Shown here piece after piece: positions 13,621 to 22,440 of a stretch of DNA of 24,332 bases. Source of the stretch: Oribacterium sp. (GTDB lineage: Bacteria > Bacillota_A > Clostridia > Lachnospirales > Lachnospiraceae). The first letter of the stretch is position 1, and every line of letters starts with the position of its first letter. The stretch is taken from assembly GCA_017940955.1 (NCBI GenBank), contig JAGAXP010000187.1, positions 1 to 24,332 on the forward strand. The letters run 5' to 3'. A model generated the notes under the pieces. It worked only from the letters and a program-made list of their open reading frames with translations. It had not been told where the DNA came from and searched no databases. Both the position numbers and the translations under genes were made by a program.

Positions 13621-14832
13621 TTGAAAAGAATCGGAATCAGAGGAATGTTTGCGGCAGGAATGTTTGCTGTGCTGCTGACGGGCTGCGGCGGCACAACAGC
13701 AAAAACCGAGACCGAAGCAGTAAAAACCGAAGCGGCAAAAGTCAGGACAGAGGCTTCAAAGACTGAAACAGAAGTCCCAAAGGGTTCAGAGGAAAAGTCA
13801 GAAACAGAAGCAGCAGAGGAGTCTGCAGAGAATCCTAAAACAGAAGCAGCAAAAGATTCTGCAGAAAAACCCGAAACAGAAACTCCAAAGGGTTCAGGTG
13901 AAGTGAATATCTACACCGCCGTGGATCAGGTGCATTCAGAAAAAATCTTCAAGGAATTTGAGGAAGCCACCGGTATCAAGGTGAACCCTGTATACGATCT
14001 GGAAGCAAATAAGACCACAGGACTTACAAACAAGATACTCACGGAAATGGAGCATCCTTTATGTGATGTTTTCTGGAACAATGAATTCGCCCAGACTATT
14101 GAGCTGCAGAAGCAGGGAGCATTGGCACCGTACGTTTCACCTGTGTCAGATGATATTCCGGATGCATACAAGGATAAGGACGGATACTGGACTGCCTTTG
14201 GCGGAAGAGCCAGAACTCTGCTTGTGAACAAAGATCTTCTTGAAGAGAAGGATTATCCGAAGTCCATATTTGATCTTACAAGCGGAAAGTACGATGGAGA
14301 CCAGATAGCGATTGCATATCCTATGTTCGGTACCACCAGAACACAGGCTGCAGCCATTTATGCGGCTCTCGGTGCAGAAAAGGGAAAGGAGTTCTTTCAG
14401 AAGCTTAAGGACAGCGGAGTGCAGGTGGTGGACGGAAATTCAGTCACCAAGGATATGGCAGCTTCCGGTCAGGTAAAGATAGGTTATACCGATACCGATG
14501 ATGCCAAAGAGGCTCTGGAAGACGGTGCAAATGTTGAAATGTGCTTCACCGATCAGGAGGAGGGAGGTCTCGGCAACCTGATCACTCCCAATACCGTAGC
14601 CATGATAAAGGGTGCACCTAATGAAGATAATGCAAAGATATTCATAGACTACATTATTTCTCTCGATATGGAGAAAGAGCTTATCGATATGGGCTTCTTT
14701 GACCTTTCCATAAGGCCGGATGCGGATGTAGATGGTCTTAAGGTCAAGGGTATGAATGTAAACCTTGTGGAAGTATATGATATGCTGGAGACAGCAAGCA
14801 ATGACATGCAGGAAATATTCTCAGTACAGTAA
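13621..14832 (+). CDS. ABC transporter substrate-binding lipoprotein, ferric-iron type
   Basis: Captures a ligand outside the membrane for the permease encoded next. It starts with TTG at 13621 behind GGGGAGGAAGGAAAA. This gives a clean lipoprotein signal, KRIGIRGMFAAGMFAVLLTGC with lipid-modified Cys22. The upstream ATG at 13504 would put 39 residues from the repeat region before the signal and is rejected. Residues 25-95 are a Thr/Glu/Ala/Lys/Pro-rich linker. The binding domain follows: VNIYTAVDQVHSEKIF, FEEATGIKV, DVFWNNEFAQTI, IGYTDTDDAKEAL, TPNTVAMIKGAPN. This pattern belongs to the iron(III) type family. I could not place the usual paired iron-binding tyrosines, so the true ligand is open. 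Length is 403 residues. It overlaps the start of the permease gene. Confidence 0.9.
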   Translation: MKRIGIRGMFAAGMFAVLLTGCGGTTAKTETEAVKTEAAKVRTEASKTETEVPKGSEEKSETEAAEESAENPKTEAAKDSAEKPETETPKGSGEVNIYTAVDQVHSEKIFKEFEEATGIKVNPVYDLEANKTTGLTNKILTEMEHPLCDVFWNNEFAQTIELQKQGALAPYVSPVSDDIPDAYKDKDGYWTAFGGRARTLLVNKDLLEEKDYPKSIFDLTSGKYDGDQIAIAYPMFGTTRTQAAAIYAALGAEKGKEFFQKLKDSGVQVVDGNSVTKDMAASGQVKIGYTDTDDAKEALEDGANVEMCFTDQEEGGLGNLITPNTVAMIKGAPNEDNAKIFIDYIISLDMEKELIDMGFFDLSIRPDADVDGLKVKGMNVNLVEVYDMLETASNDMQEIFSVQ

Positions 14833-16339
14833 AACACTAACAGTATGCCTTGTGTATATGCTGCTTACCTTTCTTCCCGTGATTCTCCTTTTTAGTTCGG
14901 GAAGAAGTGAGGGAGCAGTCTCTCTGAATGCACGCAGGGCGGGACTGATGATCAATTCCTTTGTGATAGCATTTTTTACTGTGGCAATCTGTCTTTTGAT
15001 TGCGGTTTTTGCGTCACTGTGGATTTATACTGAATTAAACAGGCGGTCGCTGCTGCGCTGGTATTTTCTTATTCTGGCGCCGGTACCGCCATATATTTAT
15101 GCTCTCTCGTACATGAATCTTCTCAGGTTCCTGGGCAGGTTCTTTCCGGCGGTTTTGAGATACCGGATGGCCGGTGTATTTCCCTGTGTTGTGGTAGAGA
15201 CCTTCGTATACCTTCCCTTTGCCTGTGCGGCGGCACTTATCGCCCTTGATCAGGTGAATGAAAAAGAATGGTCCGCGGCTTTGGTCCTGGAAAATGCAGA
15301 CAAGGTATTTATTAAGGTGATATTCCCAAAACAGCTCCCCTGGCTTCTGGCCATCGGTGCCATCATTTTCGTTTTATCCATCACAGATTATTCCATCCCG
15401 TCACTGTTTCAGGTTAACGTTTATTCCATGGAGATATTCAGTGATTATTCGGCAGCAGGGCAAAGTGTACATTCTTTGTATCTTTCATTTCCGCTAATGC
15501 TTACATCTTCGATTGTGATCATTCTTTCACTTCTGCCGCTTAGGAATATTTCTTTTTCAATGAAGGCGGAGACGGGGATAAAACCTGTTTATTCGAATGG
15601 GCGGAAGGCGGCAGGGATAACGGCTGTTTTCTGTACATTACTTCAGATCATTCTTCCGCTTATCTCATTTATTCCTTCTGTTCAGGATTTGGGAGGAGAT
15701 CTTGTTTCTGCCTCCTCAGAACTTTGGAATTCCTGTATTTCCGGCATGTTTGCCGTTCTGATTCTGACGGTGCCCTCAGCGGCAATGGCGCTTCTTCTTT
15801 CAAGTAATGACCTGCGATTAAAAGCCGCTGCCTGGATGATAGCTGTGCTTCCTTTATGTATCCCGGGGGTTCTGACGGGAATAGGAGTTTTGAAGCTTTT
15901 CAGTTCAACCCCTCTCTACGTTTTAAGAAGCGGAGCATTATTTCCTGCCACAGGTCTTGCCATACGGTATCTCCCCTTTGCTGTTCTCATACAGTACGGA
16001 TGTTATTTAAGGATAGACCGGGACAGGATCAGCGCAGCAGAGTTATTGCAGGATCGGAGGGGGGAAGCATTTATGAGAGTGCAGCTTCCGCTCATGTTGC
16101 CCGGGCTTATCATTTCCGGAATAGCGGTCTTTCTGCTTGCTCTTGGGGATGTAGGTACGTCACTTGTGCTTATGATGCCGGGAAGGGAACCCATGTCCGT
16201 TAAGATATATAACTATCTTCATTATGGTTCCTCCGAAAAGGTGACAGCATTTTGTCTGATGCAGATGCTGGTGAGCCTGGTGATGATGGGAGCCGTGTGT
16301 AATATTTCAAGATGGTTTCAAAGAAAGAATCCAACGTAG
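14801..16339 (+). CDS. Fused two-domain ABC transporter permease (FbpB/SfuB type)
   Basis: About 512 residues with about 12 hydrophobic helices, in two homologous halves. Each half has an EAA-like loop that docks on the ATPase: LENADKVFIKVIFPKQLPWL in the first, and LLQDRRGEAFMRVQLPLMLP in the second. The fused arrangement is typical of ferric and related importers and agrees with the substrate-binding protein. The start at 14801 has GGAG 10 bases upstream and overlaps the lipoprotein gene by 32 bases; the frame stays open from 14765. A start at 14858 is also possible. The first EAA loop has drifted from consensus. Translation is probably coupled with the gene before. Confidence 0.9.
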   Translation: MTCRKYSQYSKTLTVCLVYMLLTFLPVILLFSSGRSEGAVSLNARRAGLMINSFVIAFFTVAICLLIAVFASLWIYTELNRRSLLRWYFLILAPVPPYIYALSYMNLLRFLGRFFPAVLRYRMAGVFPCVVVETFVYLPFACAAALIALDQVNEKEWSAALVLENADKVFIKVIFPKQLPWLLAIGAIIFVLSITDYSIPSLFQVNVYSMEIFSDYSAAGQSVHSLYLSFPLMLTSSIVIILSLLPLRNISFSMKAETGIKPVYSNGRKAAGITAVFCTLLQIILPLISFIPSVQDLGGDLVSASSELWNSCISGMFAVLILTVPSAAMALLLSSNDLRLKAAAWMIAVLPLCIPGVLTGIGVLKLFSSTPLYVLRSGALFPATGLAIRYLPFAVLIQYGCYLRIDRDRISAAELLQDRRGEAFMRVQLPLMLPGLIISGIAVFLLALGDVGTSLVLMMPGREPMSVKIYNYLHYGSSEKVTAFCLMQMLVSLVMMGAVCNISRWFQRKNPT

Positions 16340-16506
16340 TAATGATGGATGGCGTGACGGTATGAAAATCTTATCATTTCAGATATATGTTGGCAAATTA
16401 ACAATGCTTTATTATGAATAAAACAATAGGGATTCGATAGTCCGAGTAATCGGAAGAGGCTTTTTTGTTTGCTGCGTCTGCCTATGGTATGGAAGGGGGA
16501 ATCTAT
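16340..16506 (+). other. Gap between permease and ATPase genes with possible internal promoter
   Basis: This 167-base gap is unusually long inside an ABC operon. It contains TTGGCA (16390-16395) and TATGAA (16413-16418) at 17 bases, a weak promoter candidate. A short hairpin CCGA-GTAA-TCGG follows near 16442-16453, then GAAGAGGC and six T. The hairpin is too small and too far from the T run for a confident terminator call. Confidence 0.35.
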
Positions 16507-17130
16507 ATGTTTGAAATAAACGGTATAACAAAAGAATATCCCTCTGTGAAGGCTTTGGATAATGTTTCCCTGAGTCTTGATGATGGTGAGCTCATTTCCA
16601 TACAGGGAGAGAGCGGGTGCGGTAAATCAACACTTCTCCAGATAATTGCCGGCATCATAACGGCTGATTCCGGAACCATCACAAGAAATAATGTTCCGCT
16701 TCCGGAAGTTCCTCACAAAAGAGGAGTTGCCATGGTATTCCAGGACAGTCTTTTGTTCAATAACATGACGGTGGAGGAGAATATTTTATTCGGCTGCCCT
16801 CACAAGGACAGGAAACACAGGGACAAGATCGTTAATGACCTTGCTCTGGCTTACGGCATCGGCGATTTACTTAAGAGGTATCCATTCCAGATATCCGGAG
16901 GACAGGCCCGCAGGGTGGCTCTCGCAAGAGCACTTGCCTGTGAGAGGGAGCTTTTACTGCTGGATGAGCCTTTTTCAAATCTTGACAAAGACCTGAAGGA
17001 AAACATTATCAAATGCACCAGGGAATTCTGTGAAGGAAGGTGTGCCGCTATTCTTGTGACTCACAGTGAAGCGGAAGCACTGAAGTTTGCAGACAGACAC
17101 CTGTACATGGAAGAGGGCCGCATACGGTGA
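16507..17130 (+). CDS. ABC transporter ATP-binding protein
   Basis: Drives the importer by ATP hydrolysis. The 207 residues hold Walker A GESGCGKST (34-42), Q-loop Gln79, signature ISGGQ (129-133; Ile in place of Leu), Walker B LLLLDEP (149-155), D-loop SNLD and switch His186 in VTHSEAEA. It is short for a ferric-type ATPase: the C-terminal regulatory domain (about 130 residues in FbpC relatives) is absent, so it is only the catalytic core. The start at 16507 has AAGGGGG 8 bases before; the open frame from 16465 has no comparable site. The gene order lipoprotein-permease-ATPase forms a complete importer. Confidence 0.93.
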   Translation: MFEINGITKEYPSVKALDNVSLSLDDGELISIQGESGCGKSTLLQIIAGIITADSGTITRNNVPLPEVPHKRGVAMVFQDSLLFNNMTVEENILFGCPHKDRKHRDKIVNDLALAYGIGDLLKRYPFQISGGQARRVALARALACERELLLLDEPFSNLDKDLKENIIKCTREFCEGRCAAILVTHSEAEALKFADRHLYMEEGRIR

Positions 17131-17187
17131 AAGATATTTATCATCACTGGTGTGAAGCGGTACAAAGGTGGAGGACCGGAGAATTGT

Positions 17188-18219
17188 ATGAATAAAAAGA
17201 GCATATTGATACTTGTAATATTATTCGGACTGCTCACGGCTTCAGGTATCGCCTATCAGTTCATAACAAGAAAGCCTGCTGCGGAAAAGGATGAGGCATT
17301 ATCGGTATTGATGGCGGGAACGGAAATATCTGCACTATACGATGACGGAGAGAAGGTTTGGGCAGGCACGGGTGAAGGAGTATTCATTATCGACCGTGAC
17401 ACCGGAGAAACCTTGAAAAAGCTGGAACCGGATATACATATGATATTTTCTGCCATGATAGCAAAGACAGAGGACGGGCTTGTCTGGGTAGGACATGAAG
17501 ACGGGTTAAGTGCATTTGACAGGGGATATAATGAAGTATACAGGATCTGTTCTCCGGAAATTCCGGAGGGACGTGTAAATACGCTTCTTGCGGATGATGA
17601 CGGACTTTGGGCAGGAAGCCAGAACGGAGCTGCACATCTGAGCAGTAAGGACGGCGCCTGGGTGGTGGATAAAATAATTACGAAGGAGACCGGACTTTCA
17701 GAAGATGTTGTACAGGTCATCAGGAGAGTCGGTGATGAACTGTGGTTCGGCTCCTACCTTGCAAGGGATAAGGGAGGCATTAGCATACTTTCGGATGCAG
17801 GATGGAGTTACCTTAGTGTTGAAGACGGAATTCCCCACAGCTATATAAATGCGATACTTCCGCTGTCAGACGCTAAAGTACTCATAGGAAGCGGTCAGAT
17901 GATATACGGTGGTTTAAGCATTGCCGAAAAAACAGCCGGTAAATGGACCATAACTACTAACAGGGATCAGAATGACGGCATTCCGGGGATGAAGGTGCGG
18001 GATCTTTTCCTGGATTCTGCCGGACGTCTATTTATCACTACAGAAGCGGAAGGAATCATTATCCTGAAAAGTCCAGATGAGCTTGATACAACACCTCTTG
18101 AAGGTCCGATTCTGACACAGGAAAACGGACTTTCAGACAATGAGGTTAAATGCATCATAGAATGCGATAAGTGCTATTTCTTCGGATGTAAATACGGACT
18201 TACGAGATGGGAGAAATAA
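17188..18219 (+). CDS. Membrane-anchored beta-propeller protein (two-component-regulator propeller type repeats)
   Basis: A 343-residue protein with an N-terminal hydrophobic anchor or signal at about 5-23 (ILILVILFGLLTASGIAYQF), then a propeller facing outside. Repeats of about 45 residues follow the pattern I-x-x-L-(4-8)-(V/L)W-x-G(T/S/H)-x-x-G-(L/V): examples are KVWAGTGEGVFIID, LVWVGHEDGLSAFD, GLWAGSQNGAAHLS, ELWFGSYLARDKGGISIL, RLFITTEAEGIIIL and the last, CYFFGCKYGLTRW. These match the repeats in the sensor part of hybrid two-component proteins, but no kinase domain is present. The start at 17188 has GGAG 7 bases before. It lies 57 bases after the ATPase gene and overlaps the next gene by one base. 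A sensor or ligand-binding partner for the importer is inferred from position only. Confidence 0.82.
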   Translation: MNKKSILILVILFGLLTASGIAYQFITRKPAAEKDEALSVLMAGTEISALYDDGEKVWAGTGEGVFIIDRDTGETLKKLEPDIHMIFSAMIAKTEDGLVWVGHEDGLSAFDRGYNEVYRICSPEIPEGRVNTLLADDDGLWAGSQNGAAHLSSKDGAWVVDKIITKETGLSEDVVQVIRRVGDELWFGSYLARDKGGISILSDAGWSYLSVEDGIPHSYINAILPLSDAKVLIGSGQMIYGGLSIAEKTAGKWTITTNRDQNDGIPGMKVRDLFLDSAGRLFITTEAEGIIILKSPDELDTTPLEGPILTQENGLSDNEVKCIIECDKCYFFGCKYGLTRWEK

Positions 18220-19481
18220 TGAATAAAAAACTGATCATTTTCATAACGATGATATTTTCCGTAATCATTTTATCCGGATTCTCGAGCTGTCACGGGCCTC
18301 AGTATGAGGAAACCGAAAAAACAGAGATGGAGGAAAAGGGCAGGGAGGTAATGCAGGCATGGCTGGATGAACATATTCCGGGTGCGGGGGTGCTTTCAGC
18401 GGAGGCATACATCGAGAGATATCCCAGCGGTCCCTATTACCTCACAGATATTGTGGACGGAAGCTTTAATGACGGAGAAATGGAGAGGAAGTATGAGGTT
18501 AAGCTTGGAAACGGGAAAGTATTTCTCGAGGGAGACATGTATCTTCTTGCAGAACAGGTAAAGCCTTATCTACTGGAACATTTAAAGCTTTCTGAGAGAA
18601 GCTCCGAGTGTGTTTTCACCGGATTTAATGTTTCTCTGCAGGAAGAAGCAGATCTTTTCCGTAAAGGGAAGGCGTATAGTGAAAAGTCCGTGGATATAGC
18701 AATGCTTCCCGGAGAACTGGTGCTGGCACTCACAGAGGCAGATCCGGATAGCATGAAGGAATTCCTGAAACAGAAGGAGGAAACTGCCATCAGCTGGAAT
18801 CAGGAAGCCTGTGACCTTATGGAGGATTTTATAAGGCATTCGGAAAACAGACCGGAGATGCATGTAAACGGAGAAATTAACATTCCCGAAGATATCAATC
18901 TCCAAAAATATGATATGGCTTTTTTTGATGATTTAAATGCAAAGGAAGGATTGTATTTCCGATATCTTTCCCTCTGTCAGCACCCGGGTAAGAAGCAAAA
19001 GGATATATTTTCGGCAGAAAGTATGGGACCATACTATATAGAGGTCAGGTGCAGCGGCAGAAGCACCGAATACGAGCGATATGTAAGGAAGCCCTTTGAA
19101 GATTTCTTCATAGAGTATGAGGAGGAATACTATCGGGAGGAAAGCCGTAACGGTACTATAACTGTTAAAGAGCAGTACAGTAATGATGTGGAACAGCTTA
19201 CCATGAACAGGACGGAGAATGGGTACAGCTTCAGTTTCATGGATAATGACTGGTTCATATTTACGATATTAACAGACGGAAGCTCAAAGCTTTACGAACA
19301 TGAATATACCGACCGCTTCGATCAGGCCGCGAATATAGGTTCAGGCTCCTATGGAGGTGATCGTTATATTGATCATGAGCTTCACTGGAAGAAGAGAGAT
19401 GATGGTGCATTGACACTTGCCAATTCTGATGGTATTGCAGCCTGGTTTAATAATGCGGATGAGCTCGTTATAAGGGATTAA
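18219..19481 (+). CDS. Lipoprotein of unknown function
   Basis: A 420-residue protein. The N-terminus KKLIIFITMIFSVIILSG followed by FSSC looks like a lipoprotein signal with Cys24 modified; the -3 position is Phe rather than Leu, so the lipobox is imperfect. The rest is hydrophilic and acidic with many Glu and Tyr; no family is recognised. The start at 18219 overlaps the propeller gene stop by one base (TAATG), with GGGAG 5 bases before; the frame opens at 18207. The overlap shows translational coupling with the propeller protein, so the two may work together on the cell surface. It is the last gene of the run that starts at 8632. Confidence 0.82.
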   Translation: MNKKLIIFITMIFSVIILSGFSSCHGPQYEETEKTEMEEKGREVMQAWLDEHIPGAGVLSAEAYIERYPSGPYYLTDIVDGSFNDGEMERKYEVKLGNGKVFLEGDMYLLAEQVKPYLLEHLKLSERSSECVFTGFNVSLQEEADLFRKGKAYSEKSVDIAMLPGELVLALTEADPDSMKEFLKQKEETAISWNQEACDLMEDFIRHSENRPEMHVNGEINIPEDINLQKYDMAFFDDLNAKEGLYFRYLSLCQHPGKKQKDIFSAESMGPYYIEVRCSGRSTEYERYVRKPFEDFFIEYEEEYYREESRNGTITVKEQYSNDVEQLTMNRTENGYSFSFMDNDWFIFTILTDGSSKLYEHEYTDRFDQAANIGSGSYGGDRYIDHELHWKKRDDGALTLANSDGIAAWFNNADELVIRD

Positions 19482-19485
19482 TATT

Positions 19486-19515
19486 TTGGAATGTTTATCA
19501 AAAATATGGTACAAT
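19486..19515 (+). promoter_or_regulatory. Promoter of the second diguanylate cyclase gene
   Basis: TTGGAA (19486-19491), an 18-base spacer and TACAAT (19510-19515). It lies in a 90-base gap after the long operon, so the cyclase gene probably forms its own unit. Confidence 0.6.
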
Positions 19516-19571
19516 ATAAGGCATATATTGCTCGTTCAGACGGTAGATTGAGATAAGGAAATCAGTTCGGA

Positions 19572-20648
19572 ATGAAAAGCAGGGAAATAATAGGTAAATT
19601 ATTACATTTCATGGTTGACAACCCTTTTTTGTTTACTGTTGCCATAATGTGTCTGGTACATGTGGTACTGCTGATGATAACGTGGTATGCAGGTGTGTTT
19701 CCTTTGGCTTTATTTAATATCCTGAGCGTGATCATATACCTTATCTGTATTTTTCTGTGTATGCGCGGTCACATAATGCCGGTTTATATGAGCATCATCA
19801 TAGAGGTAAGCATTTACTCAACCATAGCGGTGAATTATATCGGATGGAAAAGCGGTTCTTATAATTTCCTGTTCTCCATCGTCCCCATAATCATATATTT
19901 TGGCAGCTATCTTTTTAAGGGGATCAGGAGATGGATCATAGTCCTGGCTCTTGCGTTGATATTTAATCTGTATGCATTATTGTATATCAGGTATTCGAAT
20001 GTGAATCCGGTTTATGAGATGCCGGGTACGGTAAGAAACATTATGATGATCTTTTCATCATTTGTAATGTTTTTTAGCGTCGTATTTTACAGCTCGATAT
20101 ACATCATTTCGAGCGAAATCGAAATGATGGGGCTCGAACTGACCAATAAACAACTGTCGGCTGATGCCTCTGAGGATGCCCTTACAGGTCTTTTGAACAG
20201 ACGCGGTTTTATTCCGCGGGTTGAAGCACTTATGCAAAGTGAAAAGCCAAAGCATTTTTGCGTAGCTTTCTGTGATATCGATAATTTCAAACTTATAAAT
20301 GATACCTATGGACATGACTGTGGTGATGAGGTATTAAGGCACGTCACCTCATTGATAAAAAATGAAATGAGAGATTGTGACATATGCAGATGGGGAGGCG
20401 AAGAAGTCGTCATCCTGATGAAGGATTATGATGTTGCTTCAGCAAAGCAGAAAATTGAAGCCCTGAGAAAGCTCATAGCAAGCTCACCGGTTGTTTTCTT
20501 TGATAAACGCATTTCAGTAACCATAACGATTGGTCTTACCAAATATATGGAAAACTTCAGAAAAGCTGAAGATTTGATCAAAATTGCTGACGAGCGTATG
20601 TATTACGGAAAGCAGCACGGTAAGAATGTTCTGGTCTTTGAGGATTGA
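19572..20648 (+). CDS. Membrane-bound GGDEF protein (putative diguanylate cyclase, GGEEV variant)
   Basis: 358 residues. Residues 18-180 hold about six hydrophobic helices (18-38, 42-64, 70-90, 98-115, 120-140, 155-180), an unrecognised sensor region. The GGDEF domain runs from LTGLLNR (204-210) through CDID (234-237) and INDTYGH to the signature GGEEV (275-279), with Val in place of Phe at the last position. The catalytic Glu and metal-site Asp residues are kept, so activity is likely. RDCD at 267-270 resembles the RxxD inhibitory site but sits one residue closer to the signature than usual. The conserved C-terminal DERMYYGKQHGKN is complete. AAGGA lies 12 bases before the ATG, rather far. 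It ends with a terminator directly after the stop. Confidence 0.92.
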   Translation: MKSREIIGKLLHFMVDNPFLFTVAIMCLVHVVLLMITWYAGVFPLALFNILSVIIYLICIFLCMRGHIMPVYMSIIIEVSIYSTIAVNYIGWKSGSYNFLFSIVPIIIYFGSYLFKGIRRWIIVLALALIFNLYALLYIRYSNVNPVYEMPGTVRNIMMIFSSFVMFFSVVFYSSIYIISSEIEMMGLELTNKQLSADASEDALTGLLNRRGFIPRVEALMQSEKPKHFCVAFCDIDNFKLINDTYGHDCGDEVLRHVTSLIKNEMRDCDICRWGGEEVVILMKDYDVASAKQKIEALRKLIASSPVVFFDKRISVTITIGLTKYMENFRKAEDLIKIADERMYYGKQHGKNVLVFED

Positions 20649-20650
20649 AA

Positions 20651-20688
20651 AAAACCGCTCGAACTCTCTCAGGGTTGGAGCGGTTTTT
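20651..20688 (+). terminator. Rho-independent terminator after the second cyclase gene
   Basis: AAAACCGCTC (20651-20660) pairs with GAGCGGTTTT (20678-20687), with T and A/T after it. It lies directly behind the stop at 20648 and only 29 bases before the next ATG. Confidence 0.88.
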
Positions 20689-20716
20689 ATAGAATTAAAA
20701 TGAAGGAGATGTTGTT

Positions 20717-21409
20717 ATGAAAAAGAAATGTATAATGATTATCGCAGCCGTTGCTGCTGCATCGCTTTCTGCCTGCGCAGGCAATAACAGTATCGCAGTA
20801 CCTGAAGCAACTACCCGGGCAGAATCAACTGTTGCCGAAGCAATCTATGATCCTTCGACTCAGCCCGGTGCAAATATGCCTGAGGACGAAACAATTCCTG
20901 AGGAAAAGATTGATATCGATATAAGTGACTGCAAGGATTTTGATCAGATTATCGATAAACTCTCAACTGATATGGGATATGCTGAGACAAAGATGGGTGG
21001 TACAGATGTACTGCTTGTGACTCCCGGAACATTTAAAGGTGATGATAAAGGTACCAGAGCTGCTACTATAGCAGAGGTATACTGGATCGATAAAGATAAT
21101 AATTTAAGAGATGGTGGTCATGTCAGATCCGGAGGTACTGCGAATCCCCTTACTGCCGCAGGAGATTACATATATGCCAGCGGACATCATTATGTAAAGA
21201 GATATACATTAAAGGATGATAGTTTGGTGATCGATCTGGAGGCTTCGGAAAAGTTTGATGAGAAGGGTAATGTTACCTATTACCTCCATTCAGATCTCAG
21301 GGATGTTGAAGCAGATGCTAATGGAGAAGTTAAAGACGATTCAGCGCTCAATGATCTGAATAGAGAAATGTGGGAAGCAGATATCGTCGGATTTACTGTG
21401 ATAAAGTAA
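20717..21409 (+). CDS. Lipoprotein of unknown function
   Basis: A 230-residue lipoprotein: KKKCIMIIAAVAAASLSAC is a clear signal with lipobox LSAC. A Thr/Glu/Pro-rich linker to about residue 70 follows, then a domain of about 155 residues rich in Asp, Gly and Thr, with no recognised motif (KDFDQIIDKLSTDMGYAETK, GTDVLLVTPGTFKG, AEVYWIDKDNNLRDGGHVRS). AAGGAG precedes the ATG. The cyclase terminator ends 29 bases before this ATG, and I see no promoter between them. The gene therefore either depends on read-through or has a promoter inside the cyclase gene. Confidence 0.85.
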   Translation: MKKKCIMIIAAVAAASLSACAGNNSIAVPEATTRAESTVAEAIYDPSTQPGANMPEDETIPEEKIDIDISDCKDFDQIIDKLSTDMGYAETKMGGTDVLLVTPGTFKGDDKGTRAATIAEVYWIDKDNNLRDGGHVRSGGTANPLTAAGDYIYASGHHYVKRYTLKDDSLVIDLEASEKFDEKGNVTYYLHSDLRDVEADANGEVKDDSALNDLNREMWEADIVGFTVIK

Positions 21410-21429
21410 GTAACGATAGCCGCGAAGTG

Positions 21430-21632
21430 TATGAATATCGGAAACCACCATGACAAACATTCGTAAAAGGGAATGCCTTACAGTTATATCAAAATGAGAT
21501 CAAGGGAATCAGTGCTATCGATTGGATGCCGTTCCATAAGGCGCTCATTGTTTCAGATAAAAGTTTTCGTGTGATACGATTGAGGACAGGCTGAAAGAAA
21601 TAGAAGGACTATTCGATTTTGCTGTGTCTTGA
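21430..21632 (+). pseudogene. Possible remnant of a decayed gene
   Basis: Reading from 21454 gives KGNALQLYQNEIKGISAID, then WMPFHKALIVSDKSF. A change of frame near 21570 then gives EDRLKEIEGLFDFAVS with a stop at 21630-21632. Both halves look like real protein with hydrophobic/charged alternation, and neither has a start or ribosome site. I do not recognise the parent gene. The call rests only on composition, so it could be chance. Confidence 0.3.
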
Positions 21633-21644
21633 TGAAAGGGTTAT

Positions 21645-22238
21645 ATGTTGAACTGGAAAAAGCATAATATTCGAGAAGAGTTTTATTTTAAAAAATCCTA
21701 TATGGAACACCGGCTTCAGAAAGATGTGATGGAGGATGGGATTGCCTATATACCGTGCAAGGTTGAGGGAATTAACGACATCATAAGCAAATTCAGCATT
21801 AAGGGATGCGAGTCTCTGGATGGAGAGTTTAATGATTATATATTGGATTTTATCGACTGCATTCCGGAGGAATATCCTATTGTACTTGAGATACACGGTC
21901 CGAAATTTACAGATGAAGAAAAAAACTTAATCACTGAGACCATAGAGTCGGATGCAGACTATCTACTCGGTAAAACAGAAGCTGAGAACAGGTATCACAG
22001 AAAAGTATTCTGGTGGATGGCAGTGGGAACCATAGGATCAGGGATCTTACTTGGATTGATCAGAAAAATCATATCTGATGATATACCTATTGAGTTTTTC
22101 TATGTGTTATTCTGGCTCTTTGCGGATGCGTTCGTCAGGTATCTTTTTATAGAAAACTATGATTATCAAAACGAAAAAATTCGTTCCGGCAGGATTGCCA
22201 GTATGAAGGTGGAATTTGTGGAAGATATAATATATTAA
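21645..22238 (+). CDS. Small membrane protein of unknown function
   Basis: 197 residues. The first 120 are hydrophilic and probably cytoplasmic (LEIHGPKFTDEEKNLITETI). Two membrane helices follow at about 124-140 (FWWMAVGTIGSGILLGLI) and 150-170 (IEFFYVLFWLFADAFVRYLF) with a short loop, then a charged tail. GAAAGGG lies 5 bases before the ATG. No family is recognised. It is preceded by the possible gene remnant and followed by a terminator-like hairpin at 22269, so it is probably read alone. Confidence 0.78.
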   Translation: MLNWKKHNIREEFYFKKSYMEHRLQKDVMEDGIAYIPCKVEGINDIISKFSIKGCESLDGEFNDYILDFIDCIPEEYPIVLEIHGPKFTDEEKNLITETIESDADYLLGKTEAENRYHRKVFWWMAVGTIGSGILLGLIRKIISDDIPIEFFYVLFWLFADAFVRYLFIENYDYQNEKIRSGRIASMKVEFVEDIIY

Positions 22239-22268
22239 TATAAAAATTATTTTCGACAGAAAATTATT

Positions 22269-22295
22269 CCACAAAGCGCATTTTTGTGGATTTTT
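22269..22295 (+). terminator. Rho-independent terminator after the small membrane protein gene
   Basis: CCACAAA (22269-22275) pairs with TTTGTGG (22283-22289) around seven bases, followed by ATTTTT. It is a short but complete hairpin with a T run. Confidence 0.6.
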
Positions 22296-22315
22296 CGTGT
22301 TATTTTCAATATAAT
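22285..22315 (+). promoter_or_regulatory. Possible promoter of the carboxylesterase gene
   Basis: A perfect TATAAT at 22310-22315 is preceded by TTGTGG at 22285-22290, a 19-base spacer, which is long. It overlaps the terminator of the gene before. The leader to the ATG at 22441 would be about 120 bases, AT rich and without clear structure. Confidence 0.4.
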
Positions 22316-22440
22316 ATTTCTGTATCTCAAGTAGCGTCTTTTGTAGCTGACTAACTAAGAAAAATCAGAAAAAACGACATATTAAAAAATAAAAAAAATA
22401 TTTTAAAGAAGAGAGATTCCATCTATAGAAAGGAGAAGGA

